Below are positions 48,587-56,351 of a stretch of DNA of 63,904 nucleotides, one piece after another (the stretch's first letter is position 1; every line of letters starts with the position of its first letter). Source of the stretch: Herpetosiphon gulosus (GTDB lineage Bacteria > Chloroflexota > Chloroflexia > Chloroflexales > Herpetosiphonaceae); the NCBI RefSeq assembly GCF_039545135.1, contig NZ_BAABRU010000022.1, positions 1 to 63,904 on the forward strand, read 5' to 3'. Under the pieces are notes generated by a model. The model saw nothing but the letters and a program-made list of their open reading frames with translations, was not told the origin of the DNA and made no database searches. Both the position numbers and the translations under genes were made by a program.

Positions 48587-51500
48587 GGCCCATTACCTCC
48601 AATAATGGCTCAGTCGTTGCACAGACGGTCGGTGCTTCCAAGAATGTGACCGATGGCACACAGGCTGGAGCTGCTTGTTGCAAAAGCCCATAGCCAATCC
48701 CGGCGATTCCAGTCATCAGGCCTGGTGGCTGCGCACCATATTGAACGCCACAGCGATAGCCACCGCGTTGAATGCTAGCAAAAATTTCGCTAGCAAGAGT
48801 TTGGGCTTGGGCTTGCAATTGTTGATCGGCATAATGCTTGGCTGCCGCTTGAATCAAGGCCAAATTGCCAAAATCGCCATGACATAACGAGTGATTCATG
48901 CCAAAGCCTTGCTTGAGGGTAGTGCTCAAGGCCTGTTGTAGGTCGTGATCAATCGTGGCATCATCAAGGCATTGCGCCATCCCTAGACGTGAAATGCCAA
49001 TTCCGCTCGCTCCATGACACCACGCCGCCATACACAGCACCAGATCATCAGTTTGTTGATTGCCTTTGGTTTTGGCGGTGCGAATATCACGCCAATTCTG
49101 CTGCTCGGCCACAAACAGGCTGTTATCGTAGGCTAAGGCTTGCAAACCACACGCACGGTAGCGCTGATCGTTGGTTAATTGGGCAAGTTCGATCAAGGCC
49201 CAAGCGATGCCCGCTGTGCCATGGGCCAAACCACCCAAGGCTGGTTGTTCAGCATCGGTGATGGTTTGCCACGAACGGCCAATCGCCTCGGCTTGGCTGC
49301 TGGCAAGCAAATGGTCGCCACAAGCCAGCAAACTTGCATACAATTCGGAGCTTGGCGTGTGGGCGTAGATACGCAGGCCAACTAATAAGCTGCCTGCCGC
49401 GCCCGCCATCAGATCAAAGGTTGTATCATTGACCAGCAATTGGGGTATTCGCGCCAACCATGTTTCGGCTTTGTTCAATAATGCAGGTTTTTGCCAAAGG
49501 CTAGCCAGATGCCAGTAGAGATAACTGAGACCACCCCAGCCCACAAAGGCACCAACATCGGTTAATGTGGCTTGTTGTTGTTCAAGCAAGAGTTCGAGGG
49601 TTTGGAGGGCGCGTTCAGCCGCTTGGGTGTAGCGCTCAACGCCGCTAATCGCCCCAAGATAGGCCAAGAAATAGATAATGCCAGGCAAGCCATCGTAGAA
49701 ATCCAGCCCGACCATTTGCAGTTCAAGCTGTTGAGTCAGGCCGATCCATGTGATTGAATGCTCGTTATGCAAGGCGGTTGCCAGCAATTCGTCGCCAACG
49801 CCGCAGGCTGCCAGCAACCAATCGGCATGGCTTGGTTGCACGTTAGTTGGTAACAGATAGCGCTCATTTGAACGATAGCTGTTGTGAAGCGAGGCGCTCA
49901 TGGTCGCAAACGAGAAGCTAATCAGCCGCACTTGATTGGCTAGATCGTTGGAACTTAATTGATGCAAGCGCTCAAGCACCATCATTTTGCCGGAACGTGG
50001 TAAATAATCGGCAATCCGTTGGCCATCGCTGCTCCACAGGTCGCATGAATCAACCGAAGTGGTAAATAGCGGAATATCGCCCTGCCATAAGTCGCGATGC
50101 TCATACGGAATCAACTCGACCAACCGCTGATTGTATTTCACCTCAAACCACAGCCGATCAAACAGCCAATCGCGATCAAGCGCATCGCGCAGAACATCGG
50201 GATGAAAGCTTTCTTGATAGATTTTCGTATAGTAGGCGGTGTGGCGAGCAATCACCCGAATCGTGCACCCATACAGTTTCGCGAGTGGGCTAGTATCAGC
50301 TTGCAATTCGGCTTGGTGCTGCAATAAGAAATCATACATGGCCTCAAAGCCACTCACCACACAATTGAGGTAACTGCCAATTTGTTCAGCACTGACAGTG
50401 GCAATTGGGCTATGCTGGCTGCCAGAAAGGCTGACTGGCTGCTTAGTCATGCGCATGGTATCGGTGCCGGCTTCAACCCACAGGGGCATTTTATCCATAC
50501 TGGTTTGACCATCACGCGTGCCCAAGCCACTAATATCGATGCCAGTTTTGCCTGCGCGTGCCTGAAACCGCTCCGGCAGTAAACTGACCCGCAAGACCGA
50601 GTTGGTCAAGACTTGGTTGGCCATAAAGACGTTTTCAAGCTGATTATCGCTATGCACCTGTGGGCCACACAGCGATTCCAAATCGATAAACATTGGGTCT
50701 TCACCAGCAGCAATAATATTTTCGTGGTGAAAATCTGAGGCATTCAGCACATACAACAACGCCAAATAGATCCCTTGGCGCTGATAAAAGCGTTCAATCG
50801 CCGCCGAATCGCTGAGCATGGCATGATCAACCCATTCCGACCAGCCATAGTGGTGGCGATCCAATACCTTGAGCAAGCGCAAGGGCAGCATCGACGAGTG
50901 TTGATTGACCCAGTGCAACAATTCTTGAAAGGCTTGGTCGATTGCCAATGATCGTGGTTTATAGACGAGCTTGGCATTTGCGAAGCTCAAAATCACAACA
51001 CTTTGGCCGCCAGCATGCACATCGCCAGCGCCCGCTTGAAGACCAATCAACCCATCCGTTTGCTGGAGCACCGGAAAAAGCTGTTGTAACGCTGGCCAAT
51101 CGTGATTCAAGCGTTCAAAAATGGTCGTGCTATTGGCGTGCCAGCGCTGAATGGTTAAGCACAATTGCTGAATTAAGACCGGATAGGCTTGTAACAAGTG
51201 CTGTGCCCGTTGGCGATCACGTAATTGTTGGACAAAATCATGATAGCGTTCTTCGGGGGTTGTGCCGCTTAATTGCGCTTGGACGCGAGCAAGATGCAAC
51301 TCAAGCACTGTGACCCGACTAATCATCCACATACAGCGTTGGGCTAACGACTCAAACCAAAGCGTAACCCATTGATCGGGTTGCAAAAAGGCTTGGCGCG
51401 GTTGGATGCTGTTGAGTTGTTGGTGTAATTGCTGAACCGCATAAGCTAACAATGGCTCAACCAGATAGAGCAAACCATGCATGGGGTGTTGCAAAAGCTT

Positions 51501-51821
51501 GGTCGAATAGGGCAGCGCCTGCGGTAAGGGGTTGCGATAGACAGTTTCAAATAGCTCAACCCAGTCGGGTTGTGCTTGGTCTGCTTCAAATTGCTGGGCA
51601 GGCGTTTGTAAAAACTGCTGCAATTGCTCAGGTGTAAGCTGGTTCTGGGCGAGTCGTTGGGCAAACCAATCGCCATCTTGGAAGGGTGTTTGCGCCTGCC
51701 AGCGCTCAAAACGGCGCTGATTGGCAGCATTCAAGGGTTCATCGGAGCATTGTGCAGCGTGCATCCTACGAATTGCCAAGGGGAGCGTTGCACCCCAACC
51801 AAGCTGCTTTTGTGTTGTCAT
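48573..51821 (-). CDS. lanM: Class II lanthipeptide synthetase LanM
   Basis: This is a 1082-residue bifunctional LanM. The N-terminal dehydratase (DUF4135-type) contains the kinase-like stretches KLVYKPRSLAID and DFHHENIIAAGEDPMFIDLE, which phosphorylate and eliminate Ser/Thr. The C-terminal LanC-like cyclase has GLAHGTAGI, WCHGASGIG (Cys ~935) and SLCHGDFG (Cys ~980, His ~981), giving all three zinc ligands. The ATG at 51821, 7 bp after GGGGAGATCT, is chosen over longer in-frame starts. It follows the five precursor genes and should install lanthionines in them and perhaps in the divergent sixth peptide. Confidence 0.92.
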   Translation of the reverse strand: MTTQKQLGWGATLPLAIRRMHAAQCSDEPLNAANQRRFERWQAQTPFQDGDWFAQRLAQNQLTPEQLQQFLQTPAQQFEADQAQPDWVELFETVYRNPLPQALPYSTKLLQHPMHGLLYLVEPLLAYAVQQLHQQLNSIQPRQAFLQPDQWVTLWFESLAQRCMWMISRVTVLELHLARVQAQLSGTTPEERYHDFVQQLRDRQRAQHLLQAYPVLIQQLCLTIQRWHANSTTIFERLNHDWPALQQLFPVLQQTDGLIGLQAGAGDVHAGGQSVVILSFANAKLVYKPRSLAIDQAFQELLHWVNQHSSMLPLRLLKVLDRHHYGWSEWVDHAMLSDSAAIERFYQRQGIYLALLYVLNASDFHHENIIAAGEDPMFIDLESLCGPQVHSDNQLENVFMANQVLTNSVLRVSLLPERFQARAGKTGIDISGLGTRDGQTSMDKMPLWVEAGTDTMRMTKQPVSLSGSQHSPIATVSAEQIGSYLNCVVSGFEAMYDFLLQHQAELQADTSPLAKLYGCTIRVIARHTAYYTKIYQESFHPDVLRDALDRDWLFDRLWFEVKYNQRLVELIPYEHRDLWQGDIPLFTTSVDSCDLWSSDGQRIADYLPRSGKMMVLERLHQLSSNDLANQVRLISFSFATMSASLHNSYRSNERYLLPTNVQPSHADWLLAACGVGDELLATALHNEHSITWIGLTQQLELQMVGLDFYDGLPGIIYFLAYLGAISGVERYTQAAERALQTLELLLEQQQATLTDVGAFVGWGGLSYLYWHLASLWQKPALLNKAETWLARIPQLLVNDTTFDLMAGAAGSLLVGLRIYAHTPSSELYASLLACGDHLLASSQAEAIGRSWQTITDAEQPALGGLAHGTAGIAWALIELAQLTNDQRYRACGLQALAYDNSLFVAEQQNWRDIRTAKTKGNQQTDDLVLCMAAWCHGASGIGISRLGMAQCLDDATIDHDLQQALSTTLKQGFGMNHSLCHGDFGNLALIQAAAKHYADQQLQAQAQTLASEIFASIQRGGYRCGVQYGAQPPGLMTGIAGIGYGLLQQAAPACVPSVTFLEAPTVCATTEPLLEVMGHDSD

Positions 51822-51858
51822 TAAGATCTCCCCAGGCTTTGGGTAATACCAATTTGGC

Positions 51859-51901
51859 AACAACGGCTCAGCGCAACGGATTGCGAATATGAGCCGTTGT
51901 T
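51859..51901 (-). other. Strong hairpin between the precursor array and lanM
   Basis: AACAACGGCTCA (51859-51870) pairs perfectly with TGAGCCGTTGTT (51890-51901), and inside it CGCAA/TTGCG form a second 5-bp stem closed by CGGA. There is no T-tract. It lies 38 bp before the lanM start in the 257-bp gap after the fifth precursor. It may be a processing or attenuation structure that keeps precursor mRNA in excess of lanM mRNA. Confidence 0.6.
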
Positions 51902-51910
51902 CGGTATAAT
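51881..51910 (+). promoter_or_regulatory. Possible antisense promoter facing the precursor array
   Basis: TTGCGA (51881-51886) and a perfect TATAAT (51905-51910) are 18 bp apart on the plus strand, pointing into the antisense of the lanthipeptide precursor genes. No plus-strand gene follows. It could be chance. Confidence 0.25.
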
Positions 51911-52078
51911 GCTAGTGATCCAGCCGATGCGAAGCAGATTCAAGCCGATGCAGGGTTGTTGGATTGGGAAGCCCGCGTAAGTGCTGGTTGGAGCAATGGA
52001 TGTCGGAGTTCATCGCTCCAGCCATTCCCGTGGCTGAACCACTGAGAGATTTCCCAAAACACTGCATGGTTGTTGCTC

Positions 52079-52237
52079 CTAGTTTTCGCGTGGTGGGCAG
52101 GTGCATTCACATTCTTTATCAGAGCGTGAGATGGTGCACGAATAGCTTTTGGCTGCAGCACCAGCGCTGACCACTTCGAGTTCTTCATCGCTTAACTCAA
52201 CACTGCCAATAATCAATTCATAATTAATGGTTTGCAT
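52079..52237 (-). CDS. lanA: Lanthipeptide precursor 5 (divergent member of the array)
   Basis: This is a 52-residue precursor. Its leader ends GSVELSDEELEVVSAG (residues 11-26), with the Ala-Gly cut site expected for a C39 peptidase. The core AAAKSYSCTISRSDKECECT continues with four Cys in all, spaced C-x8-C-x-C-x-C, and ends PPREN. It differs from the other four in lacking both the KEKK segment and the RGD triplet. Its ATG lies 2 bp after the stop of precursor 4, so the two are translationally coupled. It is the last precursor before lanM. Confidence 0.85.
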   Translation of the reverse strand: MQTINYELIIGSVELSDEELEVVSAGAAAKSYSCTISRSDKECECTCPPREN

Positions 52238-52239
52238 GA

Positions 52240-52407
52240 TTAAGCACTCACTGCATTAGTTGACTGACAGGTGCATTCACAAGCGCCATCGCCGCGTGAA
52301 ACGGTGCATGAGTAGCTCTTCTTTTCTTTACCAGCACTGACGACTTCGAGTTCTTCGTCGCTTAGCTCAAGGCTACCAACAATCGTATTGAGATCAAACT
52401 GTTGCAT
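52240..52407 (-). CDS. lanA: Lanthipeptide precursor 4
   Basis: This is a 55-residue precursor with leader VGSLELSDEELEVVSAG and core KEKKSYSCTVSRGDGACECT followed by CQSTNAVSA. Four Cys follow the array-wide C-x8-C-x-C-x-C pattern, with a Glu between the second and third. The variable part is the C-terminal tail. GGAAGGA upstream of the ATG is the ribosome binding site. The sequence is almost identical to precursors 1-3 up to the second Cys. Confidence 0.87.
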   Translation of the reverse strand: MQQFDLNTIVGSLELSDEELEVVSAGKEKKSYSCTVSRGDGACECTCQSTNAVSA

Positions 52408-52441
52408 GCGAAGTCCTTCCTTCCATCACAAAGAGGCCAGT

Positions 52442-52603
52442 CTAGCTGTCGCTAGTGCAGCTACAGGTACAAGCGCCATCGCCGCGTGAAACGGTGCATG
52501 AGTAGCTCTTCTTTTCCTTACCAGCACTGACGACTTCGAGTTCTTCGTCACTCAGTTCGAGGCTGCCAACAACGGCGTTCAAATCAATGTTCAAATTATT
52601 CAT
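52442..52603 (-). CDS. lanA: Lanthipeptide precursor 3
   Basis: This is a 53-residue precursor, MNNLNIDLNAVVGSLELSDE at its start, with the shared SAG cleavage site and core KEKKSYSCTVSRGDGACTCS followed by CTSDS. It has the shortest tail of the array. Four Cys keep the C-x8-C-x-C-x-C spacing. AGGAG precedes the ATG by 6 bp. Ser/Thr around the Cys cluster could be dehydrated by the downstream LanM. Confidence 0.87.
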   Translation of the reverse strand: MNNLNIDLNAVVGSLELSDEELEVVSAGKEKKSYSCTVSRGDGACTCSCTSDS

Positions 52604-52637
52604 GTAATGCTCCTGAATAGCTTACAAAATCAACCAA

Positions 52638-52826
52638 TTAGCCGATGCTGGCGTGTGGGGTTGCTGGTGGAGTTGGAGATGAACCACAGGTGCAGGTACA
52701 AGCGCCATCGCCGCGTGAAACGGTACATGAGTAGCTTTTCTTTTCCTTACCAGCACTGACGACTTCGAGTTCTTCGTCGCTCAGTTCGAGGCTGCCAACA
52801 ACGGCGTTCAAATCAATATTCAGCAT
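52638..52826 (-). CDS. lanA: Lanthipeptide precursor 2
   Basis: This 62-residue precursor is the longest of the array. The leader (MLNIDLNAVVGSLELSDEEL, then EVVSAG) is followed by the core KEKKSYSCTVSRGDGACTCT and a Pro/Thr/Ser-rich tail, CGSSPTPPATPHASIG. It has the same four-Cys pattern as its neighbours. AAAGGAG lies 7 bp before the ATG. The nucleotide sequence from the leader to the Cys cluster is nearly identical to precursor 3, pointing to recent duplication. Confidence 0.87.
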   Translation of the reverse strand: MLNIDLNAVVGSLELSDEELEVVSAGKEKKSYSCTVSRGDGACTCTCGSSPTPPATPHASIG

Positions 52827-52863
52827 GGAATCGCTCCTTTGAAAAATAATGCCAATTGAAGGA

Positions 52864-53031
52864 TTAGGCGTTTGAGGTTGGGGCAGCGCTAGCGCTACAG
52901 GTGCAGGTGCAAGCACCATCGCCGCGTGAAACGGTGCACGAGTAGCTCTTCTTTTCCTTACCAGCACTGACAATTTCCAACTCTTCGTCGCTCAGTTCGA
53001 GGCTGCCAACAATGGTGTTTTGGTCGATCAT
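52864..53031 (-). CDS. lanA: Lanthipeptide precursor 1
   Basis: This 55-residue precursor is the first of the array, 73 bp after the exporter gene. Its leader (MIDQNTIVGSLELSDEELEI) ends VSAG at residue 24. The core KEKKSYSCTVSRGDGACTCT is followed by CSASAAPTSNA. Cys 32, 41, 43 and 45 give the shared C-x8-C-x-C-x-C spacing. AAGGAAA precedes the ATG. Confidence 0.87.
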   Translation of the reverse strand: MIDQNTIVGSLELSDEELEIVSAGKEKKSYSCTVSRGDGACTCTCSASAAPTSNA

Positions 53032-53104
53032 GGGTGGTTTCCTTTGCACTAGCATGATGATTTCTATGGCACTGGCAGAATTGAATTGCCAGGAATGCCC
53101 AAAT

Positions 53105-55285
53105 TTAGGTTTGTTGCTGAATAAGTTGGGCATAATAGCCCGCTTGGGCCAGCAACTCAGTGTGACGGCCTTGTTCGATAATTTGGCCATCACGGAGAAC
53201 AACAATTAAGTCGGCGTTGACGATCGTACTCAGGCGATGGGCAATCACGATCCGTGTACAGGCCAAGCGATTGAGATTGCGATCAACCTCGGCTTCGGTG
53301 GCAACATCAAGGTGGCTAGTGGCTTCATCGAGCAATAACACACTGGGTTGATGAACCAATGCTCGGGCTAAGGCTAAGCGCTGACGTTGTCCGCCTGAAA
53401 GGCTGCTGCCACCTTCGGCCAAAATCGTTTCTAAGCCCATTGGCATGGCCTCAATATCACTGGCAATGGCTGCCTGCTGGCAGGCCTCGATAACCTGGGC
53501 AAGTTCAAGATCATTGCGCTGAAGCGTAATATTTTGGCGAATCGAGCCGCTGAAGAGAAAAGTATCTTGCAACACTACCCCAAATTGCTGGCGTAATGCT
53601 GCCAGATCAAATGCTTCAGTCGGTTGATTATCGTAGTAGATTGCGCCACTGCTTGGCTGATACATGCCCAAAAGCAGTTTTGCCAAGGTGCTTTTGCCCG
53701 AACCAGTTTTACCAACTAAGGCAACTTTCTGGCCTGACTTGATGGTAAGTTGAATATTCTTGAGCACAATTGGGCTATGGGTGCTATAGCAAAACGACAC
53801 ATCGCGTAGTTCGATCTGGCCAGCAGTCATGGCCGCACTCGGTGTCGGCTTGTTTGGCTGCTCAACCTTGCTATGCAACACATCGGCAATTCGCTGAAAA
53901 TAGAGGTTGGCCAATTGAATATTTTGAACGGTACGAATAAGCATGGCCAGCGGCGCAAAGAATGCCCCAGCTATCCCCAACAATGCTAATAGTGTGCCCG
54001 TGCTCAATTGCTGATTGAGCACCAATTGTGTGCCAAACCACAAGAGGCCCAACACCGCACTCATATGAATACTATTGATCGCGGTATCGATCACGGCACT
54101 AGCCCGCGAGCGCCGCAGCGACCAAACCAATTGGTTGGTAAAGCGCGGCGACCATTGATCGAATACTTGTTGTTCGATACCGCTGGCCTTGATTGTCGTC
54201 ATGCCGTTCAGCGCCTCGACCAAAAATCCTTGGGCCTTGGCTTGGGCATCAAGATCTTGGTTGATAATTTCGCGCAAGCGCGATTGAGCTAGCAGTACCA
54301 ACCCAATTTCGATCAAGGCAAAGCCAAGCACAATTGCAGCTAAAAGGCTACTTTGCCACCAAATCAGCATAAAATAGCCAAGCACCAAGCTGCCATCGAG
54401 AATTAGCGTCAACACTTGGCTGGTAATGAGTTCGCGCATGATTGTATTACTGTTCAAGCGCATCAATAAATCGCCACTACTGCGCTGCTCAAAAAAGACA
54501 AACGGCAAAGCTAAGAGATGGCGAAAAAAACGTTGCATAATTTGCAAATCAAGCTTGGTTTGCAGATAAATGGTTAATTGCTGGCGTAATAATTGAATAA
54601 CGCCCTGCATGACGATAAAACACATAATTGCTAGGGCGATTAGCGTCATTCCAGTTATCAGCGCCTGTGGAATAACCGTATCGATCACCATTTTGGTGAA
54701 TAACGGCACAACCAAACCACCAACTTGCAACAAAATCGATGTGAGAATCAATTGAAAAAAGAGCGTTTTATGCTGGATCAGAAGCTGGAGATAATTTTGT
54801 AAGATCGTTTCGCGACGAATCTTGCGGCGTTGAAAGTTGACACTTGGCTGCATTACCAAACTAACACCAGTGAATGCCGTTAGGAATTCGGCTTTATCAA
54901 TTCGCCGTCGTCCAAAATTTGGGTCAACAATTTCGGCGTAGGCTTCGGTTGTTCGTTCGAGCACCACAAAATGATTGAAATTCCAGTGGATAATAATTGG
55001 TTGACGTAATGCTAGTAGTGATTCATAAGTAAATGAAAATGCTTTGACCTCAAACTGATAGCTACGAGCCGCCTGAGCCAAGGTTTTGGCGCTAATTCCA
55101 TCACGGCCAACCCCGCAACGCTCACGACATTCAGCGACACTCATTTCATGGCCATAATAAGTTAAGAGCATTGCTAAACAGGCAGCACCACACTCAATTT
55201 GGCTCATTTGCAATAAAACTGGCACTTTACGGCGTTGAGTATAGCGTTTAAGCAGGTTGCTAGTGTTTGGCTTGGTAAAAATCAT
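53105..55285 (-). CDS. lanT: C39-peptidase ABC exporter for the lanthipeptides (LanT-type)
   Basis: This is a 726-residue peptidase-containing ABC transporter that removes double-glycine-type leaders and exports the peptide. The N-terminal C39 domain has Cys32 (QIECGAACLAM), His105 (NHFVVLE) and Asp121 (VDPNFG), so the protease triad is complete. About six membrane helices follow (residues ~150-450). The ATPase has GKTGSGKST, the signature LSGGQRQRLALARAL and LLLDEATSHLD. The ATG at 55285 is used; a TTG at 55297 would overlap the upstream stop. It directly precedes the precursor array. Confidence 0.92.
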   Translation of the reverse strand: MIFTKPNTSNLLKRYTQRRKVPVLLQMSQIECGAACLAMLLTYYGHEMSVAECRERCGVGRDGISAKTLAQAARSYQFEVKAFSFTYESLLALRQPIIIHWNFNHFVVLERTTEAYAEIVDPNFGRRRIDKAEFLTAFTGVSLVMQPSVNFQRRKIRRETILQNYLQLLIQHKTLFFQLILTSILLQVGGLVVPLFTKMVIDTVIPQALITGMTLIALAIMCFIVMQGVIQLLRQQLTIYLQTKLDLQIMQRFFRHLLALPFVFFEQRSSGDLLMRLNSNTIMRELITSQVLTLILDGSLVLGYFMLIWWQSSLLAAIVLGFALIEIGLVLLAQSRLREIINQDLDAQAKAQGFLVEALNGMTTIKASGIEQQVFDQWSPRFTNQLVWSLRRSRASAVIDTAINSIHMSAVLGLLWFGTQLVLNQQLSTGTLLALLGIAGAFFAPLAMLIRTVQNIQLANLYFQRIADVLHSKVEQPNKPTPSAAMTAGQIELRDVSFCYSTHSPIVLKNIQLTIKSGQKVALVGKTGSGKSTLAKLLLGMYQPSSGAIYYDNQPTEAFDLAALRQQFGVVLQDTFLFSGSIRQNITLQRNDLELAQVIEACQQAAIASDIEAMPMGLETILAEGGSSLSGGQRQRLALARALVHQPSVLLLDEATSHLDVATEAEVDRNLNRLACTRIVIAHRLSTIVNADLIVVLRDGQIIEQGRHTELLAQAGYYAQLIQQQT

Positions 55286-55290
55286 ACGCC

Positions 55291-55713
55291 CTACCAACTA
55301 TTGATCAATAAGCTGCCCAAGGTTTGGCTATCTTCATAAATAACCAGTTGATCGTTTGGTTGAATAAAAGTGGTTAGCTGTAAGACAACCGTGGTTTCAT
55401 TCTGATTAGGGATAATTTGCACAACCGTTGCTGAAACGCTTATCTGATTGACATAAACAGTCATTGTTTGAGCAATAATGACTGGTTGTTTAGTTTGATA
55501 GCGAATTTGCTGTTGATTGATTATGCTAGCGCTGGTATTAGGTTGTTGTGGTTGTGGTTGGAGCAACAACCAGCTTAGTCCGAATCCCAACCCGCAAATC
55601 AAGAGCCATAACCAATAGCGTGGGCGGCTTTCATCGATGGAAAGTGGGTTGATCATGGTTTGTTGTTTGAGATAGACTTCCAGGGCTTCTTGGCGATAAA
55701 ATGTTGGTTTCAT
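55291..55713 (-). CDS. Short membrane-fusion (HlyD-like) protein of the exporter
   Basis: This 140-residue protein has an N-terminal YRQEALEVYLKQQ segment similar to the start of HlyD/NHLM-type secretion proteins, and one membrane helix (YWLWLLICGLGFGLSWLLL) near residues 35-53. It has a short beta-rich periplasm-side part, without the long coiled-coil hairpin of normal adaptor proteins (usually 250 residues or more). It is the first gene of the lanthipeptide operon, 5 bp before lanT. The ATG at 55713 follows TGGAG. It is either a minimal adaptor or a decayed one. Confidence 0.65.
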   Translation of the reverse strand: MKPTFYRQEALEVYLKQQTMINPLSIDESRPRYWLWLLICGLGFGLSWLLLQPQPQQPNTSASIINQQQIRYQTKQPVIIAQTMTVYVNQISVSATVVQIIPNQNETTVVLQLTTFIQPNDQLVIYEDSQTLGSLLINSW

Positions 55714-55860
55714 CACAACTCCAGTAACTATTCTAAGCATACCGAAATCCGACTGCTTGGAACAGCTACTGGAGCGATACAACAGTGATCCAACCAAGCG
55801 GTTTGCAACGATACAACGCTGGCCATTCCAATAGCGGATTTTGTCTTTTGTGATCATTAC
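55714..55860 (-). promoter_or_regulatory. Probable promoter region of the lanthipeptide operon
   Basis: The upstream region of the first lanthipeptide gene. TAGAAT on the minus strand (55730-55735) with a preceding TATGCT could be an extended -10, but no convincing -35 is seen. Nothing else supports a gene here; the longer in-frame extension has poor composition. Confidence 0.3.
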
Positions 55861-55881
55861 CTGTCAAACGTTAAGAGAGTG

Positions 55882-55909
55882 AGCCAATCCCCTAGGCTAC
55901 GGATTGGCT
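55882..55909. terminator. 9-bp hairpin AGCCAATCC/GGATTGGCT
   Basis: AGCCAATCC (55882-55890) pairs perfectly with GGATTGGCT (55901-55909) across a 10-nt loop. It lies between the lanthipeptide operon start and the PIN remnant. No T-tract follows on either strand, so its role as a terminator is uncertain. Confidence 0.35.
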
Positions 55910-55911
55910 GA

Positions 55912-56211
55912 CTGAGTGTGTTTGTCATTCATGAGATATTTCAGTTGATTTTTCCAAGGCAACCGAATGAATTTCGTCACTGCATCACGGCCCATACCTA
56001 TGGCAGCCTCAAAGCCGCTGTCTTGCAACACTTTGGCCCAAAGGAAAAAGCGAAACAACGCCATACTGCGCTGCACCAGCGGGGCTTCTCGGAAAACGAT
56101 CTCTGGATTGCCGCGATTGCCCTCCAATATCAACTCACGCTGGTCTCGATGGATAGCGATTTTCAGCGGATGCAGGCGGTGGTCTCCCTGCCCACGGTGC
56201 GCTGTGATTAG
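55912..56211 (+). pseudogene. PIN-domain (VapC-like) toxin remnant
   Basis: The frame ends at a TAG at 56209-56211 and encodes the distal part of a PIN nuclease. NDLWIAAIALQYQLTLVSMD carries the conserved N-D-x-W-I-A-A motif, with SMDSDF holding a further acidic residue. The N-terminal D-T-N motif of PIN toxins and any antitoxin gene are absent. The segment before residue ~15 does not look like a PIN domain. It is most likely a decayed toxin gene. The 140 bp after it hold only the terminator of the next gene. Confidence 0.6.
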
Positions 56212-56291
56212 GTATCAGTGTACGATTTCGGGAAAAATATACGCTAGCATTAAAAAATATTAATAATGAGTCTATTCATCGCAAGAAAAAA

Positions 56292-56337
56292 GATACTTGA
56301 TTGCCTCACAACACAGGATGGAGGGCAACCAAGTATC
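56292..56337 (-). terminator. Rho-independent terminator of the lipoprotein gene
   Basis: On the minus strand GATACTTGGTTGCC and GGCAATCAAGTATC form a 14-bp stem (one G-U pair) with an 18-nt loop, followed at once by TTTTTTC. It lies 14 bp after the lipoprotein stop. Confidence 0.85.
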
Positions 56338-56351
56338 CTTGACGAACATGG

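Noticed and set aside
51912-52106. Minus-strand 64-codon frame between precursor 5 and lanM, read as a further precursor
   Set aside because: It lacks the ELSDEELE leader and cleavage site, overlaps precursor 5 in another frame and has no ribosome binding site.
52079-53031. Regularly spaced repeats suggesting a CRISPR-like or tandem-repeat array
   Set aside because: The units are 170-223 bp long, each with a start codon, ribosome binding site and a conserved leader peptide; they are duplicated precursor genes.
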